Shown here in pieces: positions 1 through 7,688 of a stretch of 64,000 nt of DNA; positions within the stretch are counted from its first letter, which is position 1; every line of letters starts with the position of its first letter. The notes beneath the pieces were generated by a model. That model saw only the letters and a program-made list of their open reading frames with translations. It was not told where the DNA came from and searched no databases. The stretch spans positions 1-64,000 of the forward strand of contig NZ_BMRE01000030.1 of the NCBI RefSeq assembly GCF_014648475.1, written 5' to 3'. The DNA comes from Lentzea flava (lineage in GTDB: Bacteria; Actinomycetota; Actinomycetes; Mycobacteriales; Pseudonocardiaceae). The position numbers were made by a program, and so were the translations under genes.

Positions 1-60
1 CCTAACCTTGTGTCACAACAACCGAGACAAACCTGCGACAGATCACCCGAGACACGACAT

Positions 61-1338
61 CTACCGGGCGGCGGCCCCCTTGCCCCCCTGGCCGCCCCCG
101 AAGCCACCCGAGCCGTCGGCCACCGCGACGAACACGCCCTTGTCGCCGAAGCCCACGACGTCCGCGGCGCCGTCACCCGTGATGTCCGCCAGGACCCGCG
201 GATGCCGGGCGACCGTCCACCCGCTCCCCGATCCGAAGTCCGCGTTCACCAGGCGGGCCGGGCCGAACGTGCCGTCACCGCGAGAGACAGCGGACATGAC
301 ACCGGTGGAGCCGAAGCCCACGATGTCCGCGCGGCCGTCGTGCGTGACATCGCCGATCGACGGCGAGGGTTGCGACGACGTGCCGTAGCCGGTGCCGTTG
401 TTGTAGCCGAAGTAACCGACACCCACGCCGAACGTGGTGAAGGTGCCGGCACCGGTCGCGCGGCCGGTGTAGGTGTTGGCGTCGCCGCCGAAGCGGACCG
501 CGTCGGCGTAGCCGTCGCCGGTGATGTCCGCGACGGAGAAGATCGCGTTGGCGGACTGGTCCTCGGCGCTCGTCGACGTCTGCGAGGCGCCGTAGGTGCC
601 GTCCGGGCGGGCGATCGCCGACATCGGCGCCAGGGCGGGGCGGTAGCGGACCGAGAGGATGTCCGGCCGCTTGTCCCCGCCGATGTTGGCGACCTTGAAC
701 TGGGCGAAGTCGAAGCGGTCCGCCGTGAACTCGGCGGTCGCGAGGTACGGCAGGGCGAAGCCGCCGTCACCCGTGGCCAGCGAGACGTCCACCCGTCCGT
801 CGGAGAACGCGTAGAGGTCGGTGCGTCCGTCGAGGTTCGCGTCGCCCGGCTGCACGCTCAGCGGGCCCGGCCGTCCGTTGGAACCGAAGATCCCGGCGAC
901 GAACCGCATCGGGCCGAAGGACCCGTCCCCCTTGCCCACCGCGGTCCACACGCCGTCGGGCCCGGCCCCCACCAGGTCCGCGAAGCCGTCTCCGGTGATG
1001 TCCGCGGCCCAGCGCGGATGCTTGCCGACCCGCCAGCCGGAGTTGTAGCTGTAGCCCGCGAGTACGAACTTGGGCGGGGCGAAACCACCGCCTCCCAGTG
1101 CGATCGACGTCCACACGCCGTCGTCGCCGAACGCGACGATGTCCGCCTTGCCGTCGCGCGTGATGTCCACGAGCGTGCGGATGTGCCGGTCGGTTCGCCA
1201 CCCCTGGTCGTAACCGAACGCCGCCAGCGCGTACTTCGCGGCCGGAACGGGCGCCGCGGCCGCCGGTGCCGCGGGCAGCAGGCCCGCGAGCACCACGGCG
1301 ACGGCACCCAGCGCGCGTCTCCACGCATTGCGCCTCAA
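61..1338 (-). CDS. Secreted FG-GAP/VCBS repeat protein
   Basis: The product (425 aa) has a signal peptide (Arg-rich start, hydrophobic core, then an AAPAAAA cleavage region) followed almost entirely by seven beta-propeller-type blades. Each blade carries a calcium-loop-like motif of the form D-I-T-x-D-G-x-A-D-[IVL]-V and then a GDGxFG turn. This is the FG-GAP/VCBS pattern of secreted actinobacterial beta-propellers, which usually bind ligands or carbohydrate and are not known as enzymes. I see no catalytic domain attached. The chosen TTG start lies about 7 nt after an AGGGGG ribosome-binding site and directly precedes the signal peptide; an in-frame upstream extension lacks secretion features. 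It is divergent from the regulator at 1437. Function beyond extracellular binding is unknown. Confidence 0.85.
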   Translation of the reverse strand: MRRNAWRRALGAVAVVLAGLLPAAPAAAAPVPAAKYALAAFGYDQGWRTDRHIRTLVDITRDGKADIVAFGDDGVWTSIALGGGGFAPPKFVLAGYSYNSGWRVGKHPRWAADITGDGFADLVGAGPDGVWTAVGKGDGSFGPMRFVAGIFGSNGRPGPLSVQPGDANLDGRTDLYAFSDGRVDVSLATGDGGFALPYLATAEFTADRFDFAQFKVANIGGDKRPDILSVRYRPALAPMSAIARPDGTYGASQTSTSAEDQSANAIFSVADITGDGYADAVRFGGDANTYTGRATGAGTFTTFGVGVGYFGYNNGTGYGTSSQPSPSIGDVTHDGRADIVGFGSTGVMSAVSRGDGTFGPARLVNADFGSGSGWTVARHPRVLADITGDGAADVVGFGDKGVFVAVADGSGGFGGGQGGKGAAAR

Positions 1339-1386
1339 AGCATTGCCCCCTAAAGCAGATCCTGTTCGACGGTTCACGACCTGAGG

Positions 1387-1414
1387 CGTTCCACCCCGTT
1401 CCACGCCCGTTCCA
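1387..1414 (+). promoter_or_regulatory. Triple CGTTCCA direct repeat
   Basis: CGTTCCA occurs at 1387, 1397 and 1408, so the copies are one helical turn apart (10 and 11 bp). They lie in the 98-bp gap between two divergent genes. Direct heptamers at about 11-bp spacing are the typical binding pattern of SARP/OmpR-type regulators. Binding here is inferred. Confidence 0.5.
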
Positions 1415-1436
1415 GGCGTCTGCTTGGGTGTGCGGC

Positions 1437-3254
1437 GTGACGCCCGAGTCGTTGTTGGCAGCAGGCACCCGAGCGCTCGCGGAGAACGGGGACCTGCGCA
1501 CCAGCCGGGAACGGTTCGCCGAGGCCTACGAGGCCGCCCAACGCACCGGTGACGTGCACACCCTCGTCGCGGCGGCACTGGGAGCCGGTGGTGTGTGGGT
1601 GCACGAGCACCGCACCGCCGCCGAGGCGGAACTCGTGCGGTCGCGGATCAGGCACGCCCTCACGCTGGTGGAACCGAAGTCCGACATCGCGTTGCGGTTG
1701 CGGTTGCGGCTGACCGCGGAAAGCGACTACCAGGCCAACGACCACGCGAACGTCCTGGAGCTGCTCGACGAGGCCCGGCAGGTCGTCGACCCGGTCGTCC
1801 GGGTGGAGGCGCTCAGCCTCGCGCACCACTGCGTCCTCGGGCCGGACCACGTGGAGCTGCGCAAGGAGCTCGCGACCGAGATGATCAGCGAGAGCCTGCG
1901 CAGCGGACGCAGGGGCGACCTGATGATGGCGTTGCTGTGGCAGGTGGTCGACCACTTCCTCGCCGCCGACCCGCACGCCGTGCGCCGGCTGACCGATCTG
2001 CGGGAAAGGCTCAAGCACGAGGACCACCTGGCCGTGCGGTTCGTGGTGAGCGCGGTCGAGGTGATGCTCGCGATCCGCGACGGCCGGTTCGCCGAGGCCG
2101 AGCAGCTGGCCGGGGCGAGCGCACAGCTCGGCGCCGAGGCAGGCGACGTGGACGCCACCGCCTGGTACGGCGCCCAGCTCTGTGCGATCCGCTGGTACCA
2201 GGGCCGCACGGCGGAGCTGTTCCCGTTGCTCGACCACCTGGTGCACTCGCCGACGCTGAGCACGGTCGACAACTCGTTCTTCAGCGCGCTCGCGGTCGCC
2301 GCCGCGTTGTCCGGCGACCGGCGCAAGGCCCAGGGCGCGCTCTCGACGCTGTGCCGCAACGGGCTCGAGTCGCTGCCCCTGTCCAGCACGTGGCTCGTCA
2401 CGATGAGCGGGGTCGCGGATGCCGCGCACCTGCTCGGCGACGCCGACGTCGCCCGCGAGGTCTACGAGATCCTGCTGCCGTTCGCGCACCTGCCGTTGAT
2501 GGCGAGCCTCGCCGTCACCTGCTTCGGCTCGGCGCACCACCCGCTCGGGCTGGCGGCGCTGACGTTCGGCGACGCCGGTCTGGCGCTGACGCACCTCAAA
2601 TCCGCGGTGCGCGACAACCTCGCGCTCGGGCACTGGCCCGCGGTGCTGTCGTCCCGGCGGAAGTACGCCGAGGCGCTGGAACGGGCCGGTGAGGTCGAGG
2701 AAGCCCGCCGTCAGCTCGCGACGTGTGCGCGGGAGGCCGCGGAACTCGGTGTCGCCGCGCCTCCCGAAGCGGACCTGTCGGTGCGGCGCGAGGGCAGGAA
2801 GTGGCTCGTCCGGCTCGGCGGCAGGAGCGTCCTCGTCGACGGCGGGATCGGGATGGCGCACCTCGCGGTGCTCGCCGCCAACCCCGGCAGGGAGATCGAC
2901 GCGGCGGAGCTCGTCGCGGGCACGAACGCGCTCACCGAGGACGTCACGGCGCAGGACCGGCTGGACCCGGAGGCGTTGCGGCAGTACCGGACCAGGCTCG
3001 CGGAGCTGCGCGGACGCGATCTCGGTGCCGCCGAGATCGCCGAGCGCGACTGGCTCGCCGGCGAGATCGCGGCGGCCACCGGTCTGGGCGGGCGGCCGCG
3101 GTCGTTCCCGGACTCCGGGGAACGCGCCCGGATAGCCGTGGGCAAGGCGATCCGGCGGGCGGTGACCGCGCTGGCGTCGGCCGACCCGGTGATCGGCGAG
3201 CACGTGCGCGGCCACGTCCGCACGGGCAGGCGGTGCAGCTACTCGCCGAACTGA
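1437..3254 (+). CDS. TPR-type regulator with actinobacterial C-terminal domain
   Basis: A 605-aa alpha-helical protein. Residues about 1-440 read as degenerate tetratricopeptide-like helical pairs (many A-E-A/L-A-L patterns). The last 160 residues start with a basic strand pair (REGRKWLVRLGGRS), then a helical segment with the LAVLAANPGREIDAAEL motif, and end with AERARI-x-VGKAIRRAV and HVRTGRRCSYSP. This tail is widespread at the C-terminus of actinobacterial ATPase/TPR transcriptional regulators and is thought to be a winged-helix-like DNA-binding or dimerisation module. No NTPase domain and no SARP N-terminal domain is present, so this is a stand-alone version. GTG at 1437 is chosen because the upstream in-frame sequence is low quality. 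Divergent from the FG-GAP gene; the EspG-like gene follows 24 nt downstream. Confidence 0.7.
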   Translation: MTPESLLAAGTRALAENGDLRTSRERFAEAYEAAQRTGDVHTLVAAALGAGGVWVHEHRTAAEAELVRSRIRHALTLVEPKSDIALRLRLRLTAESDYQANDHANVLELLDEARQVVDPVVRVEALSLAHHCVLGPDHVELRKELATEMISESLRSGRRGDLMMALLWQVVDHFLAADPHAVRRLTDLRERLKHEDHLAVRFVVSAVEVMLAIRDGRFAEAEQLAGASAQLGAEAGDVDATAWYGAQLCAIRWYQGRTAELFPLLDHLVHSPTLSTVDNSFFSALAVAAALSGDRRKAQGALSTLCRNGLESLPLSSTWLVTMSGVADAAHLLGDADVAREVYEILLPFAHLPLMASLAVTCFGSAHHPLGLAALTFGDAGLALTHLKSAVRDNLALGHWPAVLSSRRKYAEALERAGEVEEARRQLATCAREAAELGVAAPPEADLSVRREGRKWLVRLGGRSVLVDGGIGMAHLAVLAANPGREIDAAELVAGTNALTEDVTAQDRLDPEALRQYRTRLAELRGRDLGAAEIAERDWLAGEIAAATGLGGRPRSFPDSGERARIAVGKAIRRAVTALASADPVIGEHVRGHVRTGRRCSYSPN

Positions 3255-3266
3255 TCATCCATCCTC

Positions 3267-3272
3267 GATACT
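3267..3272 (+). promoter_or_regulatory. -10 element of a leaderless promoter (GATACT)
   Basis: GATACT lies exactly 6 nt before the GTG start at 3279, with no ribosome-binding site in between. The decamer GATACTGCAC recurs before the gene at 4405 in the same position. Confidence 0.55.
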
Positions 3273-3278
3273 GCACCC

Positions 3279-4040
3279 GTGATCACGCCCGAGTACCTCC
3301 TGTCGCCGCGCGAGTTCGAAGTCCTGTGGCGGACGCTCCGGCTGGGCCGGATGCCCTACCCGCTCGACGTGCCGAGCGAGGGAGCGACCGAGCAGGAGCT
3401 CAGGACGGTGCAGGCCACCACACTCGCCGAGCTGCGTGCACGCGGGCTGGCCGACGACGAACGCCTCGGGGACCTGCTGCGGCTGCTCGACGACCACGAG
3501 GTGTCCGTGGACGCCGTGCTGGGCCTGGACCGGACGGTGCGGGCGCTGGCGGCCTCCAGCGGCGACCAGGCGGTGCTGGCGCTCATCGACGGTGACCGGG
3601 TGGGCCTCGCGGAGATCAGGCCGACCGGGCTCGCCCGTGAGATCGTGCGGGTCCTGCCGGAGGGCGAACCCGGCCCCGGCAACGCGATGTCCGTGCGGGC
3701 GGAGGTGTTGCAGCAGGCCGCCGCGCTCCAGGAGGCGGAGGACGACGAGGAGTTCGACGACCCGTGGGGTGCGGCCGACGAGGAGCTCGACGACTCCCAG
3801 GCGTTGCAGCGCGCCGGACTGTCCGCACAGGACGCGCGGCAGCTGGGCGAGCTGGCCGCCAACCGGGTCGCGGGCGGCCAGTTCGGCGTGACGCACGGAC
3901 GTCAGCGCGCCGACGTCGTCATCAACTGGTTCGACACCCACCAGGGCCGTTACCTCGTGGTCAACTCGGACGGCTGGCTCAGCCTCTCCCCTGCGGACAA
4001 CGACCGCATCGCCACCCGGATCGACACCGTGCTGGCGTGA
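3279..4040 (+). CDS. EspG-like ESX secretion-associated chaperone (copy 1)
   Basis: A 253-aa acidic protein beginning with the EspG-family pattern (LSPREFEVLWRTLRLG, then a DVPSEG loop). The family alternates strands and helices and ends with a W-x-S-L-x-P-type segment. In mycobacteria EspG binds the tip of PE-PPE dimers in the cytosol and keeps them soluble for the ESX machine. This copy is nearly colinear with the gene at 6361: the two share long near-identical stretches such as the INWFDTHQGRYL segment. It has its own leaderless-type promoter and sits one intergenic region upstream of the PPE-containing operon. I saw no cysteine. Family assignment is good; the partner (the 4802 product) is inferred from context. 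Confidence 0.8.
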   Translation: MITPEYLLSPREFEVLWRTLRLGRMPYPLDVPSEGATEQELRTVQATTLAELRARGLADDERLGDLLRLLDDHEVSVDAVLGLDRTVRALAASSGDQAVLALIDGDRVGLAEIRPTGLAREIVRVLPEGEPGPGNAMSVRAEVLQQAAALQEAEDDEEFDDPWGAADEELDDSQALQRAGLSAQDARQLGELAANRVAGGQFGVTHGRQRADVVINWFDTHQGRYLVVNSDGWLSLSPADNDRIATRIDTVLA

Positions 4041-4214
4041 AAACCCTTGCAGCGGCACAACATTCATCAAAGGCGAATGAAACACCCGATCGGGCGATCT
4101 CAGGCCGTTGCCTGAACGAGATCAAGAGAAGCCTAAGAATCCACCTGGGACGTGTGTGATTTGAGCCACATCAGACCCAGGTCAAGACCCGTTCCAGTGA
4201 TGTGAACAAAGATC

Positions 4215-4234
4215 CGATGCCCGAACGGGCATCG
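4215..4234. promoter_or_regulatory. 20-bp near-perfect palindrome
   Basis: CGATGCCCG, a two-base AA centre, then CGGGCATCG: two perfect 9-bp arms. The symmetry fits a dimeric repressor site better than a terminator, because no T-run follows. Confidence 0.45.
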
Positions 4235-4237
4235 AAT

Positions 4238-4251
4238 CGAGAGCGCTCCCA
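4238..4251. promoter_or_regulatory. LacI/CebR-like operator
   Basis: The minus strand reads TGGGAGCGCTCTCG. This differs at two positions from the TGGGAGCGCTCCCA site known for actinobacterial CebR-type LacI regulators. It lies about 155 bp upstream of the operon start. Binding is inferred from sequence only. Confidence 0.4.
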
Positions 4252-4332
4252 CAACCTGGGGAAACGATCTTTACGATCACCGCGGGTTCAGCCGGACGTG
4301 GCCCGTTTGGCTGCGCCGCAACGGATTGTGAA

Positions 4333-4357
4333 CGCGGGTCTCAATTGGCGACCCGCG
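4333..4357 (+). promoter_or_regulatory. GC-rich hairpin upstream of the operon start
   Basis: CGCGGGTC pairs with GACCCGCG across a 9-nt loop (8-bp perfect stem). It has no T-run, so it is not a classical terminator. It sits 36-61 bp before the -10 element, in the area where an activator or repressor could bind. Confidence 0.35.
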
Positions 4358-4392
4358 AGGGTGGAATGTGAGCCGTCCATCAACATCTACTT

Positions 4393-4398
4393 GATACT
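4393..4398 (+). promoter_or_regulatory. -10 element of a leaderless promoter (GATACT)
   Basis: GATACT, then six bases, then ATG at 4405. It is the same decamer GATACTGCAC with the same spacing as at 3267, and no ribosome-binding site is present. Confidence 0.55.
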
Positions 4399-4404
4399 GC
4401 ACGC

Positions 4405-4782
4405 ATGTACATCGTCGGTGACAACGATGCCGTCGCGTTGCGCGACACCGTCAGCTCGGGTCAGGTGCAGATCGACCCGGCCGCGGGCGAGGAGCTCCGC
4501 AAGCAGTTCCAGGCGCAGATCGACCAGGTCGACTCGTGGATCGAACGCGCCAACAGCAGCATCGCCCGCCCCGCACCGCTGGGGGCGAACCCCGTCGGTG
4601 ACGCCATGCGGGAGAAGTTCACCCACCGGGCCGAGGGTGAGCAGTACTCGTTCGTCAGCGTCATGACCGCGTACCGCACGGTGCTGGAGCAGACGAAGAA
4701 CTCGATCGTCGCGGCGATCGAGAACTTCACGCGCCTCGACGAGGAAAAGCAGGCCGAACTCAAGAAGATCACGAACAGCTGA
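4405..4782 (+). CDS. Small helical ESX-like protein
   Basis: A 125-aa, mostly helical, acidic protein and the first gene of the operon. Its size, two long helices, central helix breaker (around PAPLGANPVGD) and lack of cysteine resemble PE/EsxB-type partners and small actinobacterial ESX-associated proteins. It has no clear W-x-G motif; the single Trp is in DSWIERAN. It ends 19 nt before the PPE-like gene, as PE genes do before PPE genes. The best guess is the heterodimer partner of the 4802 product. No database-level family can be named from the sequence alone. Confidence 0.7.
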   Translation: MYIVGDNDAVALRDTVSSGQVQIDPAAGEELRKQFQAQIDQVDSWIERANSSIARPAPLGANPVGDAMREKFTHRAEGEQYSFVSVMTAYRTVLEQTKNSIVAAIENFTRLDEEKQAELKKITNS

Positions 4783-4801
4783 CGCGAGAGGCGAGCCGGT
4801 C

Positions 4802-6364
4802 ATGCCCCCCGAGACCGACCCGAGCGAGATCGAGAACAAGCCGGTCCTGACGGACCCCCAGAACTGGGCGTCACGCTCGCACCAAGAGCTCTACGCCGCC
4901 GTGCACAACAACAACGACCCCGGTCAGGCCGGCCAGATCAGCTCCGAGTGGGGCAAGTACGGCGCCGAGCTGACCGAGGCCGCCCGCACCATCAACGCGG
5001 TGATCACCGCGTCGGAGTCCAAGTGGACCGGTGCGGCCGCGGAGGCCGCCCGTGACGCGATGAAGAAGCTCGGGGACTGGGTCGACGAGACCGCCCGCAC
5101 CGCCGTCGAGGTCGGCAACAAGGTCGCCGAGCAGGGCCGCGTGATGGAGAACGCGCGAGCGCAGATGCCGGCGCCGGTCCAGTTCGACTGGAACAAGGCC
5201 GCGGCCGCGCTCTCCCAGCCGGGCACACCCGCGTTCGTGCTCGCCGCCGCCGACATCGCGGTGGCCAACGCCGCGTCGCGCGCCGCGCACGAGCAGGCGG
5301 TCACCGTGATGACCGACATGGAGAACAACTCCCGGCAGATCGACACCTCGACGCCGACGTTCAAGCCGCCGTTCAACCCGAACACCGGCCAGGTCGAGCA
5401 GCCCGTGCTGGCGACGCAGCGCATGTCGGGCGCGCCCACGCTCAACGGCGCGGAAGCCCTCATGTCCACGCACGCGGCCGGTGGTGCCGGTGTGGCCGCT
5501 CCGCCCGCTCCCTCGGGTGGTGCGACGACCGGTGGCGCTCCGACCGGCGGTGGCGCCACCGCGCCTGCCCCGGCGGCCTACACGCCCTCGGCACCCGGTT
5601 ACACCCCGCCGCCCAGCCCCGGTGGCGGAGGCGGCGGCTACACGCCGCAGATGCCGAACTACAACCCCGGCAACACGAACGTGGCCGCCGCGACCTACAC
5701 GCCGACGGCGCCCGGCTACACGCCGCCGCCCAACCCCGGCACCACGTACACCAGCGGTGGCGGTGGTGGCAGCAACTACACGCCGCAGTTCCCGACCGGC
5801 ACGCCGTACCCCGGCTCGGGTCCGGCCGGTGGCCAGCAGCGGCCGAACATCCCCAAGATCCCCGTGGTCGGCAAGGACATCCCGAACCCGAACTACACGC
5901 CGCAGAACCCCAACTCGCCCAAGGGAACGACGCCGATGGGCGGCATGCCCGGCGGTCCTGGCGGTGGTGGCGGCGGTGGTGCCTCGGCGGGCATGAAGCC
6001 GGGCGCGATGCCGAACTTCGGCGCTGCCGGTGGTGGCGCGGGCTTCGGCGGCGGTCCTGCCGGTGCTGGTGGCGCCGGTGGCGCGATGCAGCCGGGTGGC
6101 ACGGCGGGTGTGCAGGGTCAGGCCCGTCCTGGCGTGCCGATGGGCATGGCCGGTCCCGGTGCGGCCACGGCGGCCGGTGCCGGCATGGCCGGTGCGCCGA
6201 TGGGTGGCGCCCCGGCTGCCGGTGGCAAGGGCGACGAGGACAAGGAACACCGTTCCGCCAGCTACATCATGGGCGGCGACCTGTTCGAGGTCCCCGGTGA
6301 GAACCTGCCGCCGTCGGTGATCGGTGGCGCGAAGCCCAAGAAGAAGGGCCCCGACGCGTCGTGA
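4802..6364 (+). CDS. PPE-like ESX substrate with Gly/Pro-rich C-terminus
   Basis: A 520-aa protein. Residues about 18-185 form a helical PPE/WXG-type domain with W75-T-G77 at the helical turn. Residues about 190-470 are low-complexity, with repeated YTPxxPGYTPPP units and Gly-rich stretches. A short conserved-looking end follows (ASYIMGGDLFEVPGENLPPSVIGG), then Lys-rich residues. PPE proteins leave the cell through ESX systems as dimers, with EspG bound in the cytosol. That matches the small helical gene upstream and the EspG-like gene that overlaps its stop codon. ATG at 4802 follows a GAGAGG ribosome-binding site. No cysteine was seen. Confidence 0.8.
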   Translation: MPPETDPSEIENKPVLTDPQNWASRSHQELYAAVHNNNDPGQAGQISSEWGKYGAELTEAARTINAVITASESKWTGAAAEAARDAMKKLGDWVDETARTAVEVGNKVAEQGRVMENARAQMPAPVQFDWNKAAAALSQPGTPAFVLAAADIAVANAASRAAHEQAVTVMTDMENNSRQIDTSTPTFKPPFNPNTGQVEQPVLATQRMSGAPTLNGAEALMSTHAAGGAGVAAPPAPSGGATTGGAPTGGGATAPAPAAYTPSAPGYTPPPSPGGGGGGYTPQMPNYNPGNTNVAAATYTPTAPGYTPPPNPGTTYTSGGGGGSNYTPQFPTGTPYPGSGPAGGQQRPNIPKIPVVGKDIPNPNYTPQNPNSPKGTTPMGGMPGGPGGGGGGGASAGMKPGAMPNFGAAGGGAGFGGGPAGAGGAGGAMQPGGTAGVQGQARPGVPMGMAGPGAATAAGAGMAGAPMGGAPAAGGKGDEDKEHRSASYIMGGDLFEVPGENLPPSVIGGAKPKKKGPDAS

Positions 6365-7119
6365 TCACCCCCGAGTTCCTGCTCTCGCCCCGCGAGTTCG
6401 ACGTCCTGTGGCACGAGCTGCGGCTCGGCAGGATGCCCTACCCGCTGGACGTGCCGAGCGAGGGCGACACCGAGCAGGACCGCCGCGTGCTGCGCGAGAA
6501 GACGCTCGATGAGCTGCGGCAGCGCGGTCTGGCGGACAACCAGCGGCTGGAGGACTACCTGCGGCTGCTCGACGACCACGACGTGTCCGTGGACGCGGTC
6601 GCGGGTCTCGACCGGACGGTGCGGGCGCTGGCCGCCTCCAACGGCGACCGGGCCGTGCTGGCGGTCATCGACGACGACCGGATCGGGCTGCTCGCGATCC
6701 GGGAGACCGGTCTGGCCCGCGAGATCGTGCGGGTGCTGCCCGACGGCGAGCCCGGCCCAGGCACGGCGGTGAACGTGCGGGTCGAGTCGTTGCGGGAGGC
6801 CGTCGCGCTCCAGGAGTCCGACGAGGACGACTCCGACGACCCGTGGGGCGCGGCCGACGACGAGCTGGACGACCGGGCCGCGCTGCAGCGGGCCGGTCTG
6901 TCCCCTCAGGACGCGAAGCAGTTCGGTGAGCTCGCGGCGAACCGCGTCGCGGCCGGCCAGTTCGGTGTCACCCGCGGCCGGCAGCGCTCGGGTGTCGTGA
7001 TCAACTGGTTCGACACGCACCAGGGCCGCTACCTGATGGTCAACTCGGACGGCTGGCTGAGCCTCTCGCCGACCGACAACGACCGCATCGCCACCCGAAT
7101 CGACGCAGTGCTCGCCTGA
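6361..7119 (+). CDS. EspG-like ESX secretion-associated chaperone (copy 2)
   Basis: A 252-aa paralogue of the product at 3279, aligned end to end with few gaps. It has the same LSPREFDVLWHELRLG start, DDPWGAADDELDD acidic patch and INWFDTHQGRYL end. Its GTG start overlaps the stop of the PPE-like gene in a GTGA junction, so translation is probably coupled, as expected for a chaperone and its client. Two EspG-like copies beside one PPE-like gene is unusual. One may serve a second client such as the giant protein. Confidence 0.85.
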   Translation: MITPEFLLSPREFDVLWHELRLGRMPYPLDVPSEGDTEQDRRVLREKTLDELRQRGLADNQRLEDYLRLLDDHDVSVDAVAGLDRTVRALAASNGDRAVLAVIDDDRIGLLAIRETGLAREIVRVLPDGEPGPGTAVNVRVESLREAVALQESDEDDSDDPWGAADDELDDRAALQRAGLSPQDAKQFGELAANRVAAGQFGVTRGRQRSGVVINWFDTHQGRYLMVNSDGWLSLSPTDNDRIATRIDAVLA

Positions 7120-7153
7120 GAGCTCTGTTGAACCGCCGCCGCCGGAGGACCGT

Positions 7154-7678
7154 GTGAATCCCGCGAACCCCACCCAGTGGGTCGAAGAGTACGAGGCCAA
7201 GCTGGCCGACCTGAAGAAGAAGTCGGAGGACCTGCAGGAGAACTTCGCCGCGTCCACCGCGACCGTGACGTCGAAGGACGGCGCGGTGACGGTGACCGTG
7301 GGTCCCAACGGCGGCCTGCAGAACCTCGTTCTCGGGCACCGCGCGGTCGAGCTGGGCGCGCCCCGGCTCACCGCGCTGATCCTCGAAACCGCGCGGCACG
7401 CCCAGAAGCAGGCGGCGGAGAAGGTCCTCGAGATCTTCAAGCCGCTCGGCGAGGGCACCGAGGCGTACCAGATGGTCTCCGACTCGATCCCCGCCGACGA
7501 GGAGGAGATCGAGGAGACCGACGCCTACGACATCGACGACGAGCCGGAGCCCGTGCCGGCCCCGGCTTCGGCTTCGGCTTCGGCTTCGGTGAGCCGGGCG
7601 GCCGCCCCGCAGCCGCCACCCGTCCGCGGACGCCGCCCCGTGGACGACGACGAAGACGACGACAACCAGCCCTGGTGA
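7154..7678 (+). CDS. YbaB/EbfC-like protein with acidic tail
   Basis: A 174-aa protein. Residues about 1-105 follow the YbaB/EbfC layout: an N-terminal coiled helix, then a VTSKDGAVTVTVGPNGGLQNL strand pair, then a helix. YbaB proteins are small nucleoid-binding dimers. In actinobacteria, diverged versions often sit inside ESX-like loci, where their role is unknown. Residues about 115-174 are acidic and Pro/Ser-rich with an (AS)n run, ending DDDEDDDNQPW. GTG at 7154 follows a good GGAGG site. Operonic: 34 nt after copy 2 of EspG and 10 nt before the next gene. Confidence 0.75.
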   Translation: MNPANPTQWVEEYEAKLADLKKKSEDLQENFAASTATVTSKDGAVTVTVGPNGGLQNLVLGHRAVELGAPRLTALILETARHAQKQAAEKVLEIFKPLGEGTEAYQMVSDSIPADEEEIEETDAYDIDDEPEPVPAPASASASASVSRAAAPQPPPVRGRRPVDDDEDDDNQPW

Positions 7679-7688
7679 GGAAACAGCG

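Larger units (their letters stand above)
4041..4404. other. Intergenic regulatory region upstream of the ESX-like operon
   Basis: A 364-bp region with no convincing gene. Apparent small frames have poor codon bias. It contains a 20-bp palindrome (4215-4234), a LacI/CebR-like site (4238-4251), a strong hairpin (4333-4357) and the leaderless -10 element at 4393. This density suggests layered control of the operon that starts at 4405. Confidence 0.6.

Noticed and set aside
1..60. Feature at the left window edge
   Set aside because: Sixty bases after the FG-GAP gene's stop show no hairpin or coding signal.
4202..4404. Small plus-strand gene in the intergenic region
   Set aside because: Codon use is poor, and the frame continues into the next gene out of phase; the region is better explained by regulatory sites.
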